Assembly: GCA_016184105.1 (NCBI GenBank)
Contig: JACPDI010000012.1
Span: 188,751 to 252,750, forward strand
Direction of reading: 5' to 3'
DNA length: 64,000 nt
Source: Acidobacteriota bacterium
Lineage (GTDB): Bacteria; Acidobacteriota; Vicinamibacteria; Vicinamibacterales; 2-12-FULL-66-21
In this document: one piece after another, positions 9,439-19,513 of the stretch
Numbering within the stretch: the first letter of the stretch is position 1
Layout: every line of letters starts with the position of its first letter
Position numbers and translations under genes: made by a program
The notes under the pieces: generated by a model
Told to the model about the DNA's origin: nothing
Seen by the model: the letters and a program-made list of their open reading frames with translations, nothing else
The model's database searches: none

Positions 9439-12300
9439 ATGCCGGGGTGGGACGAGTTCCAGGGAGTCAACGAGGCGTACGTAGCCGAGCTGTACGAGAA
9501 GTACCGTCGCGATCCGGGGTCCGTGGACCCCGGATCGCGACGGTATTTTGAGCAGAAGGGGGACAGTCACACTTTTCACAGTGATGCGACGAAAAGTGTG
9601 ACTGTCCCCCTTTCCTCTCAGATCGTCGGCGCGGTGAACTTTGCGCAGTCGATCCGCCGCTACGGCCACCTGGCGGCGCAACTCGACCCGCTTGGCAGCA
9701 AGCCAAGCGGCGATCCCTCGCTCGACCCGGCGACACACGGCATCACGGAGGAGGACCTGCGGCGTCTGCCGGCGTCGGTCATCAGGCAGCCGACGCAGAC
9801 GGCCGTGGCCGGCGCGCAGACGGCGCTCGACGCCATCACCCGCCTGCGGCGGATCTACTGCTCGACGATCGGCTACGACCTTTCGCACATCTTCGTTCCG
9901 CAGGAACGCTACTGGCTGCGCGGCGCCATCGAGGAAGGGCGCTTCCGCGCCCCGAACGACCCGATCGATCCGGTGGCCATTCTCGAGCGGCTGACGGTCG
10001 TTGAGGTCTTCGAACGTTTCCTGCACCGGTCGTTTCCGGGCAAGACGCGCTTTTCGATCGAAGGGCTCGACATGCTCGTTCCGGTCCTCGACGAGGTCAT
10101 CGCCGGGGCCGCGGAAGCGGGCATCTGCCAGATCATCATCGGCATGGCGCATCGAGGCCGGCTGAACGTGATGGCGCACGTGCTGAACAAGCCGTACGCG
10201 CAGATCCTGGCCGAGTTCAAGGACCCGCTGCACTCCCGGAGCTTCCACGAGGACATGGCGTGGACCGGGGACGTGAAGTACCACATGGGGGCGCATCGCG
10301 CCGTGCGGGACGGCGAGGAGGTGGACCTCCACATCTCGATGCCACCGAACCCGAGCCACCTCGAGGCGATCGATCCGGTGGTGCTGGGCATGGCGCGCGC
10401 GTCGGGCACGCGCGGCACGACACCGGGTGAGCCGGGCTTCGACGCGTCGAGCGTGCTCGCGATTCTGATCCACGGCGACGCCGCGTTTCCCGGGCAGGGC
10501 ATCGTGGCCGAGACGCTGAACTTCTGCCGGCTGCCCGGGTATCACGTCGGCGGCACGATTCACATCATCGCGAACAACCAGCTGGGGTTCACCACCTCGC
10601 CCGAGGATTCCTTCAGCACGTCGTATGCGAGCGGCCTCGCGCGCGGGTTCAAGATGCCGATCGTGCACGTCAACGCAGACGATCCGGAGGCCTGCGTGGA
10701 GGTCTCTCGGCTGGCCTTCGCCTACCGCGAGAAGTTCAAGCGCGATTTCCTGATCGACCTGGTCGGCTACCGGCGGCACGGCCACAACGAGGGGGACGAG
10801 CCCGCGTTCACGCAGCCGGTGATGTACGAGCGCATCGCGAATCACCCGACCGTGCGCGACACCTGGGCCCGCGCGCTCGTCGAACGCGGCGCCGTGCCAC
10901 CAGGCGTGCCCGAGACGCGCGTGAAGCAGCGGATGGACGAGCTGCAGTCGCTGCTGCAGTCGCTCAAGCCCGAGGAGGTCATCGCCGAGCCGATGCCGGA
11001 AATCGCCCCGGCCGGCACGGCCCGCGGGATGGTGACGGCACTGCCTTACGAAGACCTGAAGGCCATGAACGAGGCGCTGCTCACCCTGCCGGAAGGCTTT
11101 GCCGCTCACCGGAAGCTCGAGAAGGCGCGCGAGCGCCGTCGGCACGCGTTCGACACGCCCGACGAGCGGACGATCGAATGGGCGGCCGCCGAGGAACTGG
11201 CACTCGCATCCGCGCTCGCGGGGGGCACGCCCGTTCGCGTGACCGGCGAAGACGTCGAGCGCGGCACGTTCAGCCAGCGGCACGCCGTCCTCCATGATGC
11301 GAGAACGGGCCGGGTTCACGTGCCGCTCCAGGCGCTACCCCAGGCGAGAGCGGCGTTCGAGATCCGCAACACGCCGCTCAGCGAGAACGGCGTGCTCGGG
11401 TTCGAGTACGGCTTCAACATCCAGGCGCCGCAGTGGCTGGTGATCTGGGAGGCGCAGTACGGCGACTTCGTGAACGGCGCGCAAGTGATCATCGATGAGT
11501 TCATCGTGTCGGCCCGCGCGAAGTGGGGGCTGGCGCCGTCGCTGGTCATGCTGCTCCCGCACGGACACGAGGGGCAGGGGCCGGATCACGCCAGCGCCCG
11601 GCCGGAACGTTTCCTGCAGCTCGGCGCGGACACCAACATGCGCCTCGTGAATTGCACGACGGCCGCGCAGTTCTTCCACGTGCTGCGCCGGCAGGCGCTG
11701 CTGCTCGAGAAAGACCCGTTGCCGCTCGTCGTGCTGACGCCAAAGAGCCTGCTGCGCCATCCTGCCGTGGCCTCGTCGCCGCGGGAGCTCGCCGAAGGCC
11801 GCTTCGAGCCGCTGATTGATGACCCGCGGTTCGCCTCCGGCGTCGGCCGGCGCGACGGCGTGCGCCGGCTGGTGCTCTGCAGCGGCAAAATGGCGGTGGA
11901 CTTGATGACGAGCGACGGGTACCAGTCCGCCGACGCGATCGCCATCTGCCGCGTCGAGCAGCTGTATCCGCTGCCCGTCTCCGACATCGAGCAGATCCTC
12001 GCCAGCTATCCCGCGCTCGAGGACCTCGTCTGGGCGCAGGAAGAGCCGGAGAACATGGGGGCGTGGCACTACGCCGCCCCGTACTTGCGGACAATGCTGC
12101 GCCGCGAACTCAACCTGCGGCTGATTGCGCGCCCGAGAAGCTCGAGTCCGGCGGAGGGTTCGTCGGCGCGCCACGCCCGCGTCCAGCAGCAACTCATCGC
12201 CCGCGCGTTCGACATGCGCGTGCTGACGCCGCCCGCGCCATCGCCGGCCGCATCGCCGTCCGGCGAGACGCGGGGCGTCGCGATCGGCAGCCGAAAGTAG
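9439..12300 (+). CDS. sucA: 2-oxoglutarate dehydrogenase E1 (SucA)
   Basis: A 953-residue thiamine-diphosphate enzyme of the TCA cycle that decarboxylates 2-oxoglutarate and hands the succinyl group to SucB. The N-terminal [20 protein letters not shown] motif that contacts E2, then [19 protein letters not shown], the GHRGRLN-like segment (MAHRGRLN), the [10 protein letters not shown] active-site loop, and [13 protein letters not shown] (Mg/ThDP site) are all present. The C-terminal transketolase-like domain is complete. Codons 40-58 are encoded by an inserted palindromic repeat (see separate entry) in the linker after the N-terminal motif. sucB follows 10 bp downstream. Confidence 0.96.
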   Translation: MPGWDEFQGVNEAYVAELYEKYRRDPGSVDPGSRRYFEQKGDSHTFHSDATKSVTVPLSSQIVGAVNFAQSIRRYGHLAAQLDPLGSKPSGDPSLDPATHGITEEDLRRLPASVIRQPTQTAVAGAQTALDAITRLRRIYCSTIGYDLSHIFVPQERYWLRGAIEEGRFRAPNDPIDPVAILERLTVVEVFERFLHRSFPGKTRFSIEGLDMLVPVLDEVIAGAAEAGICQIIIGMAHRGRLNVMAHVLNKPYAQILAEFKDPLHSRSFHEDMAWTGDVKYHMGAHRAVRDGEEVDLHISMPPNPSHLEAIDPVVLGMARASGTRGTTPGEPGFDASSVLAILIHGDAAFPGQGIVAETLNFCRLPGYHVGGTIHIIANNQLGFTTSPEDSFSTSYASGLARGFKMPIVHVNADDPEACVEVSRLAFAYREKFKRDFLIDLVGYRRHGHNEGDEPAFTQPVMYERIANHPTVRDTWARALVERGAVPPGVPETRVKQRMDELQSLLQSLKPEEVIAEPMPEIAPAGTARGMVTALPYEDLKAMNEALLTLPEGFAAHRKLEKARERRRHAFDTPDERTIEWAAAEELALASALAGGTPVRVTGEDVERGTFSQRHAVLHDARTGRVHVPLQALPQARAAFEIRNTPLSENGVLGFEYGFNIQAPQWLVIWEAQYGDFVNGAQVIIDEFIVSARAKWGLAPSLVMLLPHGHEGQGPDHASARPERFLQLGADTNMRLVNCTTAAQFFHVLRRQALLLEKDPLPLVVLTPKSLLRHPAVASSPRELAEGRFEPLIDDPRFASGVGRRDGVRRLVLCSGKMAVDLMTSDGYQSADAIAICRVEQLYPLPVSDIEQILASYPALEDLVWAQEEPENMGAWHYAAPYLRTMLRRELNLRLIARPRSSSPAEGSSARHARVQQQLIARAFDMRVLTPPAPSPAASPSGETRGVAIGSRK
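9556..9612. repeat. 57-bp perfect palindromic repeat inside sucA
   Basis: Two 22-bp arms (9556-9577 and 9591-9612) are exact reverse complements around a 13-nt loop. The first 19 bases of the arm, AAGGGGGACAGTCACACTT, are shared with the element at 17082-17147. The element begins exactly on a codon boundary, is 19 codons long, and has no stop in the sucA frame, giving [19 protein letters not shown]. It resembles REP/RAYT-type or Rickettsia-palindromic-type elements; no transposase for it is in the window. Confidence 0.9.
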
Positions 12301-12310
12301 TCGCCATACT

Positions 12311-13600
12311 ATGCCAGCCAATGTTGTCGTGCCCGAGATGGGCGAATCGATTGTCGACGCGCGGATCGCCAAGTGGCTGAAGCGCGAAGGGGAAGCGGTT
12401 TCGGCGGGCGAGGCGCTCGTCGAGCTCGAAACCGACAAGATTGACGTCGAGGTCGGCGCGCCGCAGGGAGGCGTTCTCCAGAAGATCACGCGGGGTCCGG
12501 GGGATGACGTCAAGATCGGCGAAGTGATCGGGGTGGTCGACACCAGCGTGCCTTCGCTGGAGGCTGCGCCTCCGGCTTCGGCGGCGCAGGCGCGCGCGAC
12601 GCCGGAACCCGCGGCGGTCCCCTCAGACGACGAGAAGACGAGGGCGACGCCGTCGGCACGCCGGCTTGCCGATCAGCACGACGTGGAAATCAGCGGGCTG
12701 AAGGGCACCGGCGAAGCGGGACGCGTGACGCGGAAGGACGTGGAGAGCTACATCGCGGCGCGGCCCGGCGAAGGAGCGCAGGCGCAGCAGCCGCCGGCCG
12801 CCATGCCCACCGTGACCTGGCCGGTGCAGCCGGCCGTGTCCCCCACGCCGTGGCCCGAGGCGCCGCTGTCAGGGCGGGCCGCCGAACCGCCGGCCGGCGA
12901 GCGGCGGGAAGAGCGGATCCGGATGTCGAAGCGGCGCGCCACCATCGCGCGCCGGCTGGTCGAGGCGCAACGCACCGCGGCGATGCTCACCACCTTCAAC
13001 GAGGTGGACATGACGGGCATCGTGTCCCTGCGCGAGCGGCGCAAGCAGATCTTCAAAGAGAAACACGGCGTCTCGCTCGGCATCGCGTCGTTTTTCGTCA
13101 AGGCTGCCATCGGCGCCCTCAGAGCGTTCCCGCGCGTCAACGCGGAGATCCAGGGCGACGAAATGGTGCTGAAGCACTACTACGATATCGGCGTGGCAGT
13201 CGGCGCCGCCGAAGGCCTGGTCGTTCCGGTGCTGCGCGACGCCGACCGGATGTCGTTTGCGGCAATCGAGCTGAAGATCCGGGAGTTCGCCAAGAAGGCC
13301 ACCGACGGCACCCTCACGCTCGAGGACCTCAGGGGGGGCACGTTCACGATCACGAACGGCGGCGTCTTCGGATCGCTCGTGAGCACGCCGATCATCAATC
13401 CGCCGCAGGTGGGCATCCTCGGGCTGCACAAGATCCAGGATCGCCCGGTGGCGATCGACGGTCAGGTGGAAGTGCGGCCGATGATGTATCTCGCACTCAC
13501 GTACGACCACCGCATCGTGGACGGCGCGGAGGCGGTCAGGTTTCTCGTGCGCGTGAAGGAGCTGGCCGAGGATCCGGGGACGCTGCTGCTGGAATCGTGA
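12311..13600 (+). CDS. sucB: Dihydrolipoyl succinyltransferase E2 (SucB)
   Basis: A 429-residue E2 core of the 2-oxoglutarate dehydrogenase complex. The lipoyl domain occupies residues 1-78 with lipoyl-lysine Lys43 in [10 protein letters not shown] proline/alanine linker leads to the E3-binding domain at about 117-153 ([20 protein letters not shown]). The second linker precedes the acyltransferase domain, which ends with the catalytic TYDHRIVDG near residue 400. A branched-chain or pyruvate E2 is less likely because SucA lies directly upstream. The stop codon overlaps the start of the next gene by one base. Confidence 0.94.
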   Translation: MPANVVVPEMGESIVDARIAKWLKREGEAVSAGEALVELETDKIDVEVGAPQGGVLQKITRGPGDDVKIGEVIGVVDTSVPSLEAAPPASAAQARATPEPAAVPSDDEKTRATPSARRLADQHDVEISGLKGTGEAGRVTRKDVESYIAARPGEGAQAQQPPAAMPTVTWPVQPAVSPTPWPEAPLSGRAAEPPAGERREERIRMSKRRATIARRLVEAQRTAAMLTTFNEVDMTGIVSLRERRKQIFKEKHGVSLGIASFFVKAAIGALRAFPRVNAEIQGDEMVLKHYYDIGVAVGAAEGLVVPVLRDADRMSFAAIELKIREFAKKATDGTLTLEDLRGGTFTITNGGVFGSLVSTPIINPPQVGILGLHKIQDRPVAIDGQVEVRPMMYLALTYDHRIVDGAEAVRFLVRVKELAEDPGTLLLES

Positions 13601-14103
13601 TGATGACCGAAGCCGATTTCATCGTTGACGAACTGAAGCAGGCGTTTGACGGCGACCCCTGGCATGGCGATTCGCTGATGGACATCCTGCGGGGCGTCAC
13701 GGCCAGGGCGGCGTCGCACCGTCCGCTTTCTGCAGCACACACCATCTGGGAGCTGGTGCTGCACATCACCGCCTGGCGGCGCGAGGTGGCCTCGCGGATG
13801 CGCGGAAACCCCGCGGGCGAGCCGCCCGCAGGCGGTTGGCCGGCGGCGCCTTCGGGAGAGGGCGCGGCGGAAGCCGCCTGGCGCGGCGCGCTGGAAGACC
13901 TGGCCGCCACGCAGCGGGAGCTCCTCGATGCCGTCCGGGCCCTCGATCCCGCAAAGCTGCACGCGCCGGTCAAAGACGCCCGCGACCAGCACATGGGCAC
14001 GGGCAAGTCCCATGCGGCGATGCTCCACGGCCTCGCGCAGCACGATGCATATCACACGGGACAGATCGCGCTGCTGAAGAAGGATTCAGGGCTCAGGGTT
14101 TAG
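13600..14103 (+). CDS. DinB-family protein
   Basis: A 167-residue DinB/YfiT-like four-helix bundle. Candidate metal ligands are His47 or His55 ([12 protein letters not shown]), His148 and His152 ([11 protein letters not shown]). Its ATG overlaps the sucB TGA (TGATG; a second in-frame ATG follows at once), implying translational coupling to the sucAB operon, though no metabolic link is known. The last residues, KDSGLRV, and the TAG stop are formed by a hairpin repeat, so the ancestral C-terminus may have been different. Confidence 0.88.
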   Translation: MMTEADFIVDELKQAFDGDPWHGDSLMDILRGVTARAASHRPLSAAHTIWELVLHITAWRREVASRMRGNPAGEPPAGGWPAAPSGEGAAEAAWRGALEDLAATQRELLDAVRALDPAKLHAPVKDARDQHMGTGKSHAAMLHGLAQHDAYHTGQIALLKKDSGLRV

Positions 14104-14137
14104 GGTGTAGTTTTGCTACACTGAACCCTGAACCCTG
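14087..14137. repeat. CAGGGTTCAGGGTTTAGGG-type imperfect hairpin
   Basis: CAGGGCTCAGGGTTTAGGG and the following TGTAG (14087-14110), a TTTTG loop, then CTACACTGAACCCTGAACCC and TG (to 14137) form an imperfect stem of about 20 bp. It spans the DinB stop codon and ends 4 bp before the parE GTG. It could fold in mRNA between the two genes; it lacks a T-run and is better read as a dispersed repeat than a terminator. Confidence 0.65.
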
Positions 14138-14141
14138 GTCA

Positions 14142-16055
14142 GTGGCCACCTACACCGCAAAAGACATCACCGTCCTCGAAGGGCTCGAGCCAGTACGCAA
14201 ACGCCCGGGCATGTACATCGGGGGTGTTGGGGCAACAGGCCTCCATCATCTCGTCTGGGAGATCCTCGACAACGCGATCGACGAGGCGATGAACGGCTAC
14301 GCCTCGAACATCACGGTCACGCTCCACGAAGACGGTTCATCGCTGACCGTGACCGACGATGGCCGCGGCATCCCGGTCGACAAGCACCCGGCGACGAAGA
14401 AGAGCGCGCTCGAGGTGATCTTCACGACCCTTCACGCCGGGGGCAAGTTCGAGCACGGCAACTACAAGACAGCCGGCGGCCTTCACGGCGTCGGCGCCAG
14501 CGTGGTCAACGCGCTGTCGAAGGAACTGGTGGCCACCGTCAAGCGGGACGGCGCATCGTGGGAGCAGCGCTACAAACTCGGGAAACCTGCGGGCCCGGTG
14601 AAGAAGCTCGGGCCGGCCCGCGGCAGCGGCACCACCGTGTTTTTCAGGCCGGACCCCACGATCTTCCCGAAGGTGGAGTTCGACGCGGCCGTCATTCGCG
14701 AGCGGCTCGAAGTGTCGAGCTACCTGCACAAAGGCGTCCGGATCGTCTTCGAGGACGAACTCCAGGGGCAGAAGGAGACGTTTCAGCACGACGAAGGGCT
14801 CGTCGCATTCCTCAAGAAAATCGTCGCCGAGCGCGGCGCCGTCACGGTGCACGAAACGCCGTTCACGCTTTCGCGTGACGGCGAGGACGGCGGCATGAAG
14901 ATGGAGCTGGCGCTGCAGTGGACCCAGTCCACCGACGAGCACGTGCGCAGCTACGTCAACGGCATCCCGACCGGATCGGGCGGAACGCACGAGAACGGGT
15001 TCCGCGCGGGCCTTGGCAAAGCGGTGCGCAACTTCATCGAGACGCACAATCTGACGCCCAAGGGGGTGGCGCTGACGGCGGAAGACATCCGGGAAGGCCT
15101 GGTGGCGGTCGTCAGCGTGTTCATCGCGGACCCGCAGTTTCAGGGACAGACGAAAGATCGCCTGAACAACCCCGAGATCACCTCCGCGGCGGATTCCGCC
15201 GTGCGCCCGGCGCTCGAGGCGTGGCTGAACCAGAACATCTCGATTGCCGAGTCGATCGTCGCGCGCATCATCCTGGCGGCCCGGGCGCGCGAGGCCAGCC
15301 GCGCCGCGCAGCAGGAAGTGACGCGCAAGAGCGCCACATCGAACCGCCTCACGCTTCCCGGCAAGCTCAGCGACTGCACGTCGCCCGGCCGCGACGACAG
15401 CGAGATCTTCATCGTCGAAGGGGACTCGGCAGGCGGGTCCGCGAAGCAGGGACGCGATCGCGCGCGCCAGGCGATCCTGCCGCTGCGCGGCAAGGTGCTG
15501 AACACCGAGAGCGCGTCGATCGCCAAGGTGCTCGAGAACAAGGAGCTGGCGGACCTGGTCACCGCGCTCGGGTGCGGGCTCGGGAAGAACTTCGACCTGT
15601 CACGCCTTCGGTACGGGAAGGTCATCCTGCTGGCTGACGCGGACTCGGACGGGCACCACATCGCCACGCTGCTGCTCACGTTCATCTACCGTCACATGCC
15701 GCAGCTGATGGGCGCCGGCAAGGTGTTTCTCGCACAGCCGCCGCTCTATCGCATCGACGTCGGCAAGGACACCTACTGGGCGCTGGACGATGCGCATCGC
15801 GATCGGATCCTGAAGCTGCACGGCAACGGCCGCGGCGCCCCGGAAATCACGCGCTTCAAGGGGCTCGGCGAGATGATGCCGAAAGTCCTGTGGGAGACGA
15901 CGCTCAACCCGAAGACGCGGCGGCTGCTGCGCGTGGACATCGAGGACCAGATCCAGACCGACCGTGTGATCAACGAGCTGATGGGCAAGGACGCCTCCGC
16001 GCGGTTCAAGTTCATCATGGAGCGCGCGGACGAGGCGGAGGAGCTCGACGTCTGA
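14142..16055 (+). CDS. parE: Type IIA topoisomerase subunit B (ParE/GyrB)
   Basis: A 637-residue ATPase subunit, partner of the ParC at 5.8-8.2 kb. The GHKL ATP site is seen in [21 protein letters not shown] and [13 protein letters not shown]. The TOPRIM domain has [15 protein letters not shown] and DADSDGHHI, and the tail matches GyrB/ParE (RFKGLGEM, then RRLLRV). The short length without the ~165-residue GyrB insertion favours ParE. GTG at 14142 is the first codon giving the canonical [20 protein letters not shown] start. It has no visible ribosome-binding site and sits directly after a repeat hairpin, so the start context may have been altered. Confidence 0.93.
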   Translation: MATYTAKDITVLEGLEPVRKRPGMYIGGVGATGLHHLVWEILDNAIDEAMNGYASNITVTLHEDGSSLTVTDDGRGIPVDKHPATKKSALEVIFTTLHAGGKFEHGNYKTAGGLHGVGASVVNALSKELVATVKRDGASWEQRYKLGKPAGPVKKLGPARGSGTTVFFRPDPTIFPKVEFDAAVIRERLEVSSYLHKGVRIVFEDELQGQKETFQHDEGLVAFLKKIVAERGAVTVHETPFTLSRDGEDGGMKMELALQWTQSTDEHVRSYVNGIPTGSGGTHENGFRAGLGKAVRNFIETHNLTPKGVALTAEDIREGLVAVVSVFIADPQFQGQTKDRLNNPEITSAADSAVRPALEAWLNQNISIAESIVARIILAARAREASRAAQQEVTRKSATSNRLTLPGKLSDCTSPGRDDSEIFIVEGDSAGGSAKQGRDRARQAILPLRGKVLNTESASIAKVLENKELADLVTALGCGLGKNFDLSRLRYGKVILLADADSDGHHIATLLLTFIYRHMPQLMGAGKVFLAQPPLYRIDVGKDTYWALDDAHRDRILKLHGNGRGAPEITRFKGLGEMMPKVLWETTLNPKTRRLLRVDIEDQIQTDRVINELMGKDASARFKFIMERADEAEELDV

Positions 16056-16086
16056 AGAACCTTCCGTTTGGAACCTCCTGTCTAAA

Positions 16087-17073
16087 TTAGAACCTTTCGT
16101 CCAGAACCAAAACGATCTTTCCCACGTGCGCTCCCGCTTCGAGCATCCGATGCGCATCCGCGGCGCGCTCGAGCGGGAACGTGGCGTGGATGAGCGGCTT
16201 GACGGCGCCGCTGGCGAGGAGCGGCCAGAGGTGGCGCTCGACCTCGCGCGCGAGGCGTCCTTTTTCCGCGATGCTGCGGGCGCGCAGCGTCGAGCCGGTG
16301 ATCGTCAGGCGCTTCTGGAGCACGCCGACGAAGTTGACGAGCGCCTTCGCCCCGCCCTGCATGCCGATGACGACGAGGCGCCCGTCGAGGGCGAGCGCGT
16401 CGAGGTTCCGCGGGATGTAGTCACCCGCGACGATGTCGAGGATGAGGTCGGCGCCGCGGCCATCGGTCAGCTCCCGCGTCCTGGCCACGAAATCGTCCGT
16501 GCGGTAATTGATGGCGGCCGCGGCGCCGATTTCCACGCACGCGCGCACCTTGTCATCGGAGCCGGCGGTGGCAATGACGCGGGCGCCCCGCGCGCGCGCA
16601 AGCTGGATCGCCGTCGTGCCGATGCCGCTCGTGCCGCCGTGAACGAGCAGCGTTTCGCCCTCGGACAGCCGGCCCCGCTCGAACACGTTCGCCCACACCG
16701 TGAAGAACGTCTCCGGAACGCCTGCCGCTTCGACGAGGCTCAGGCCGGGAGGAATTGGCAGCGCCTGGGGTTCGGGCACCGCGCAGATCTCCGCGTAGCC
16801 GCCACCGGCGACGAGCGCGCAGACCTGGTCTCCGTTGTGCCACCGGTTCGACCCGTGCGCATCCACGACCGTGCCGGCGATCTCGAGCCCGGGAATGTCG
16901 CTGGCGCCGGGCGGCGGAGGGTACTTGCCCTGGCGCTGCATCACGTCGGGCCGGTTCACGCCGGCCGCCGCGACGCGCACGAGGATCTCACCTGGAGCGG
17001 GCCGTGGATCGGGTCGTTCGACCGGGCGCAGCACCTCCGGGCCACCGGGCCGAGAAATCTCGACTGCGTTCAT
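16087..17073 (-). CDS. Quinone oxidoreductase, PIG3-type
   Basis: A 328-residue zinc-free member of the medium-chain dehydrogenase/reductase family, closest in pattern to the TIGR02824 'PIG3' quinone oxidoreductases. It starts MNAVEISRPGGPEVLRP, has AAGVNRPDVMQRQGKYPPPPG, and the NADP-binding Rossmann signature VHGGTSGIGTTAIQLA near residue 140. It probably reduces quinones with NADPH in the cytoplasm. The ATG follows a palindromic repeat that fills most of the 72-bp gap to the upstream protease gene; there is no clear ribosome-binding site. Reading further upstream only translates the repeat. Confidence 0.9.
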   Translation of the reverse strand: MNAVEISRPGGPEVLRPVERPDPRPAPGEILVRVAAAGVNRPDVMQRQGKYPPPPGASDIPGLEIAGTVVDAHGSNRWHNGDQVCALVAGGGYAEICAVPEPQALPIPPGLSLVEAAGVPETFFTVWANVFERGRLSEGETLLVHGGTSGIGTTAIQLARARGARVIATAGSDDKVRACVEIGAAAAINYRTDDFVARTRELTDGRGADLILDIVAGDYIPRNLDALALDGRLVVIGMQGGAKALVNFVGVLQKRLTITGSTLRARSIAEKGRLAREVERHLWPLLASGAVKPLIHATFPLERAADAHRMLEAGAHVGKIVLVLDERF

Positions 17074-17081
17074 AAGGCGAA

Positions 17082-17147
17082 AAGGGGGACAGTCACACTT
17101 CCTGACCGTCACTCGTTCATGGTTCAGGAAGTGTGACTGTCCCCCTT
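17082..17147. repeat. 66-bp palindromic repeat, second copy
   Basis: Two 24-bp arms (17082-17105 and 17124-17147) are exact reverse complements around an 18-nt loop. The outer 19 bases equal those of the sucA element; the inner bases (CCTGA) and the loop differ. One edge forms the TAA stop of the protease gene upstream; the other lies 9 bp from the quinone oxidoreductase start. Confidence 0.9.
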
Positions 17148-18423
17148 ACTTGAGCGCCGACGGCAGGCGCGGAGAGGAGAGCAGCCTTTCGAACTCCTCC
17201 CAGCGCCTTGCGGGCGCGGATCCGACACCGCCGCGCCGTTCGATGTACTCGCGGACCATGTCCTTGCCCAGATTGTAGTTGATGACGTAGCTGCGGTACT
17301 GGTCGATGAAGCGCACGCGCTGCTCGGCGCGCGCGCGCGGCGTGAGCGCGTACCGTTCGAGCCAGTCGGCAGCCCCCTTCGCGTCGATCCCGCCGTTCAG
17401 GTACCGGCGCGCGGCCTCGTTGCCGGCATAGGCCAGCTGATCGATCAGCTCGTACACTTCGTAGTAATCATCCGCCCGCGCGGGGTCGAGCCCGGCGAGC
17501 GGGAACAGCACGCGCCGCTCGAAGCCGGCGCGCTCGCGGCCCGGGAATGCCACCTCGATCCCGAAATTCGCGGCGCCTTCCGCGATGAGCGACTGCGGCG
17601 AGAACAGGGCGTATACCGTGAACTCGCGCCAGCCGCGCCCGTTGACGAGGGCCTGCTCGAGGAGCGCGTTGTACACGTGGTGCCCGGGATAGCCCTCGTG
17701 GCAGGCGAGATCGACGGCGCGGTCGATGTGGATCGGCAGGTCGGTGTTGACCTGGATCAGGCTCTTCAATCCGCCCTGGTACCAGTTGTATGCACTCCAC
17801 GACTTGTTCGTCACGTACTCGACGGTAAACGACTCGGCCGGCGGCAGTGCGATGTGCTTCAAGGTCCGGCTGCGGCATTCCTTGATGGCCGCGGTGAACA
17901 CCGCGTCGAGCCTGGCCGGCGGAACAATGAACTGGCGGCGCCACGCTTCGTATCGATCGATCAATGGGCCCCGGCCCGGGAAACGCCTGTCCAGCGAGGC
18001 GAGCAGCCGTGCGAAGTGCTCTTCGGGGTGCACAGGCGCGACCGCGTCGTACAGCGCGCGAGATTCCTCGTCGAACGACAAGCGCCGCCCGCCGAGCATG
18101 GACACGCGGGCGCGCAGCGACTCGAGCTGCCGTGTCAGATACCCGTGCCGGAGGCGCAGCATCTCGTCGGCTGACGCCGATGGGGCCGTCTCGCCGAGCA
18201 CGCGCAGCAGCTCCGCGGCCATCGCATCGATGGTTCTCAAATCCGGTTTCTGCGTCCTCACCTCGTCGCGCCATTCGCGAGGGCCGTAGTACGCGTCGAC
18301 GTAATCACGATCGTGTTCGCCGAGTGCGAGCACGAGTTTCACGTAGCGTTCCGCGATCTGGTTCATATCTGAGGAAGGGGGAAGCGCGCTGGCGAGAAGC
18401 AGGGCGGCGAGGGGTAGCACCAT
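17146..18423 (-). CDS. Secreted HEGYPGHH metalloprotease (DUF885-like)
   Basis: A 425-residue protein with an N-terminal signal peptide (LPLAALLLASALP). The zinc-binding motif HEGYPGHH lies at residues 242-249, with a candidate downstream glutamate ligand in LIAEGAANFG near 285. The HExxPGHH form is typical of DUF885-type metallopeptidases, which are related to carboxypeptidase/M2-M3-like folds. It is therefore probably an exported zinc peptidase of unknown substrate. Its final lysine codon and TAA stop lie at the edge of the palindromic repeat. It starts 22 bp from the divergent PD40 gene. Confidence 0.8.
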   Translation of the reverse strand: MVLPLAALLLASALPPSSDMNQIAERYVKLVLALGEHDRDYVDAYYGPREWRDEVRTQKPDLRTIDAMAAELLRVLGETAPSASADEMLRLRHGYLTRQLESLRARVSMLGGRRLSFDEESRALYDAVAPVHPEEHFARLLASLDRRFPGRGPLIDRYEAWRRQFIVPPARLDAVFTAAIKECRSRTLKHIALPPAESFTVEYVTNKSWSAYNWYQGGLKSLIQVNTDLPIHIDRAVDLACHEGYPGHHVYNALLEQALVNGRGWREFTVYALFSPQSLIAEGAANFGIEVAFPGRERAGFERRVLFPLAGLDPARADDYYEVYELIDQLAYAGNEAARRYLNGGIDAKGAADWLERYALTPRARAEQRVRFIDQYRSYVINYNLGKDMVREYIERRGGVGSAPARRWEEFERLLSSPRLPSALK

Positions 18424-18445
18424 GCTCTTAAAGTATCATTCCGTC

Positions 18446-19513
18446 ATGCAGGAGCGTTTCATACGCGGGATCGCCATCATCATCATTGCGTGCGCCGCGG
18501 GCGTGGCCCTCGTTGCCGGCCGGCAGCAGACATCCGGCCAGCCTGACTGGAAGGCGAAGGAAAGGCACTTGCGCAACGTGAAGCGCCTCACGTCCGGTGG
18601 CGAGAACGCCGAGGCCTATTTTTCCGCCGACGGAAAACGGCTCGTGTACCAGTCCACCTCCGCCAGCGGCGGATGCGATCAGATTTACTCGATGGCGATC
18701 GACGGTACGGATCGCCGGCTCGTGTCCACGGGCAAGGGGCGGACGACGTGCGCCTACTACGTGCCTGGCGGCGACGCGATCGTGTACGCCTCCACCCACG
18801 AGGCGGGCGCCGCGTGCCCGCCGAAGCCCGGATACGAGCGGGGATACGTCTGGCCGATTCATTCGAGCTACGACATCTATCGCGTCAAAGGGGACGGGAC
18901 GGAGCTGGCGCCGCTCACCAGGAGCCCCGGCTACGACGCCGAGGCGACGATCGCGCCGGACGGACTCATCACGTTCACCAGCACACGCGATGGCGACATG
19001 GAAATCTACACGATGCGCGCCGATGGCTCGGACGTGAAGCGGCTGACGAACCGTCCCGGTCCGGATGGAGGGCCTTTCTTTTCCTTCGACGGGCAGCACA
19101 TCGCGTTCCGCGGCCGCGAGCTGGCGGCCGGGCGCGAACTGGACGACTACCTCGCGCTGCTGAAAGACGGCCTGTGGCGGCCGACGCAGCTGGAAGTCTT
19201 CGTCATGGATCGCACGGGCCGCAACCTGCGGCAGGTGACCAAGCTCGGCGGCGCGAACTTCGCGCCCTCGTGGACCCCGGACGGCAAGCGACTGGTCTTC
19301 GTGTCGAACCACCACAACCCGCGCGGCCGCAACTTCGACATCTTCACGATCAACATCGACGGGACGGGCCTCGAGCAGATCACGTTCAGCGACACGTTTG
19401 ACGGCTTCCCGATGTTCTCCCCCGACGGCCGAACGCTCCTCTTCGCGTCGAACCGCGACGCGAAGGTCGAAGGGGAGACGAATGTGTTCATTGCGGAGTG
19501 GGTTCAGGACTGA
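18446..19513 (+). CDS. TolB-like PD40 beta-propeller protein
   Basis: A 355-residue secreted or periplasmic protein. An N-terminal hydrophobic segment (GIAIIIIACAAGVALVAG) acts as signal peptide or anchor. It is followed by at least four PD40 repeats, recognisable as SADGKRLVYQST, APDGLITFTSTRDGDMEIYTM, FSFDGQHIAFRG, TPDGKRLVFVSN and SPDGRTLLFASN. Such propellers bind protein or oligosaccharide partners; no catalytic motif is seen. ATG 18446 is preferred over the ATG at 18422, which would overlap the divergent protease. The 3' end overlaps the convergent baeRF gene by 26 bp. Confidence 0.85.
   Translation: MQERFIRGIAIIIIACAAGVALVAGRQQTSGQPDWKAKERHLRNVKRLTSGGENAEAYFSADGKRLVYQSTSASGGCDQIYSMAIDGTDRRLVSTGKGRTTCAYYVPGGDAIVYASTHEAGAACPPKPGYERGYVWPIHSSYDIYRVKGDGTELAPLTRSPGYDAEATIAPDGLITFTSTRDGDMEIYTMRADGSDVKRLTNRPGPDGGPFFSFDGQHIAFRGRELAAGRELDDYLALLKDGLWRPTQLEVFVMDRTGRNLRQVTKLGGANFAPSWTPDGKRLVFVSNHHNPRGRNFDIFTINIDGTGLEQITFSDTFDGFPMFSPDGRTLLFASNRDAKVEGETNVFIAEWVQD

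Noticed and set aside
9298..11319. Long open frame antisense to sucA
   Set aside because: Caused by GC-rich codon bias; no homology, and sucA is unmistakable on the other strand.
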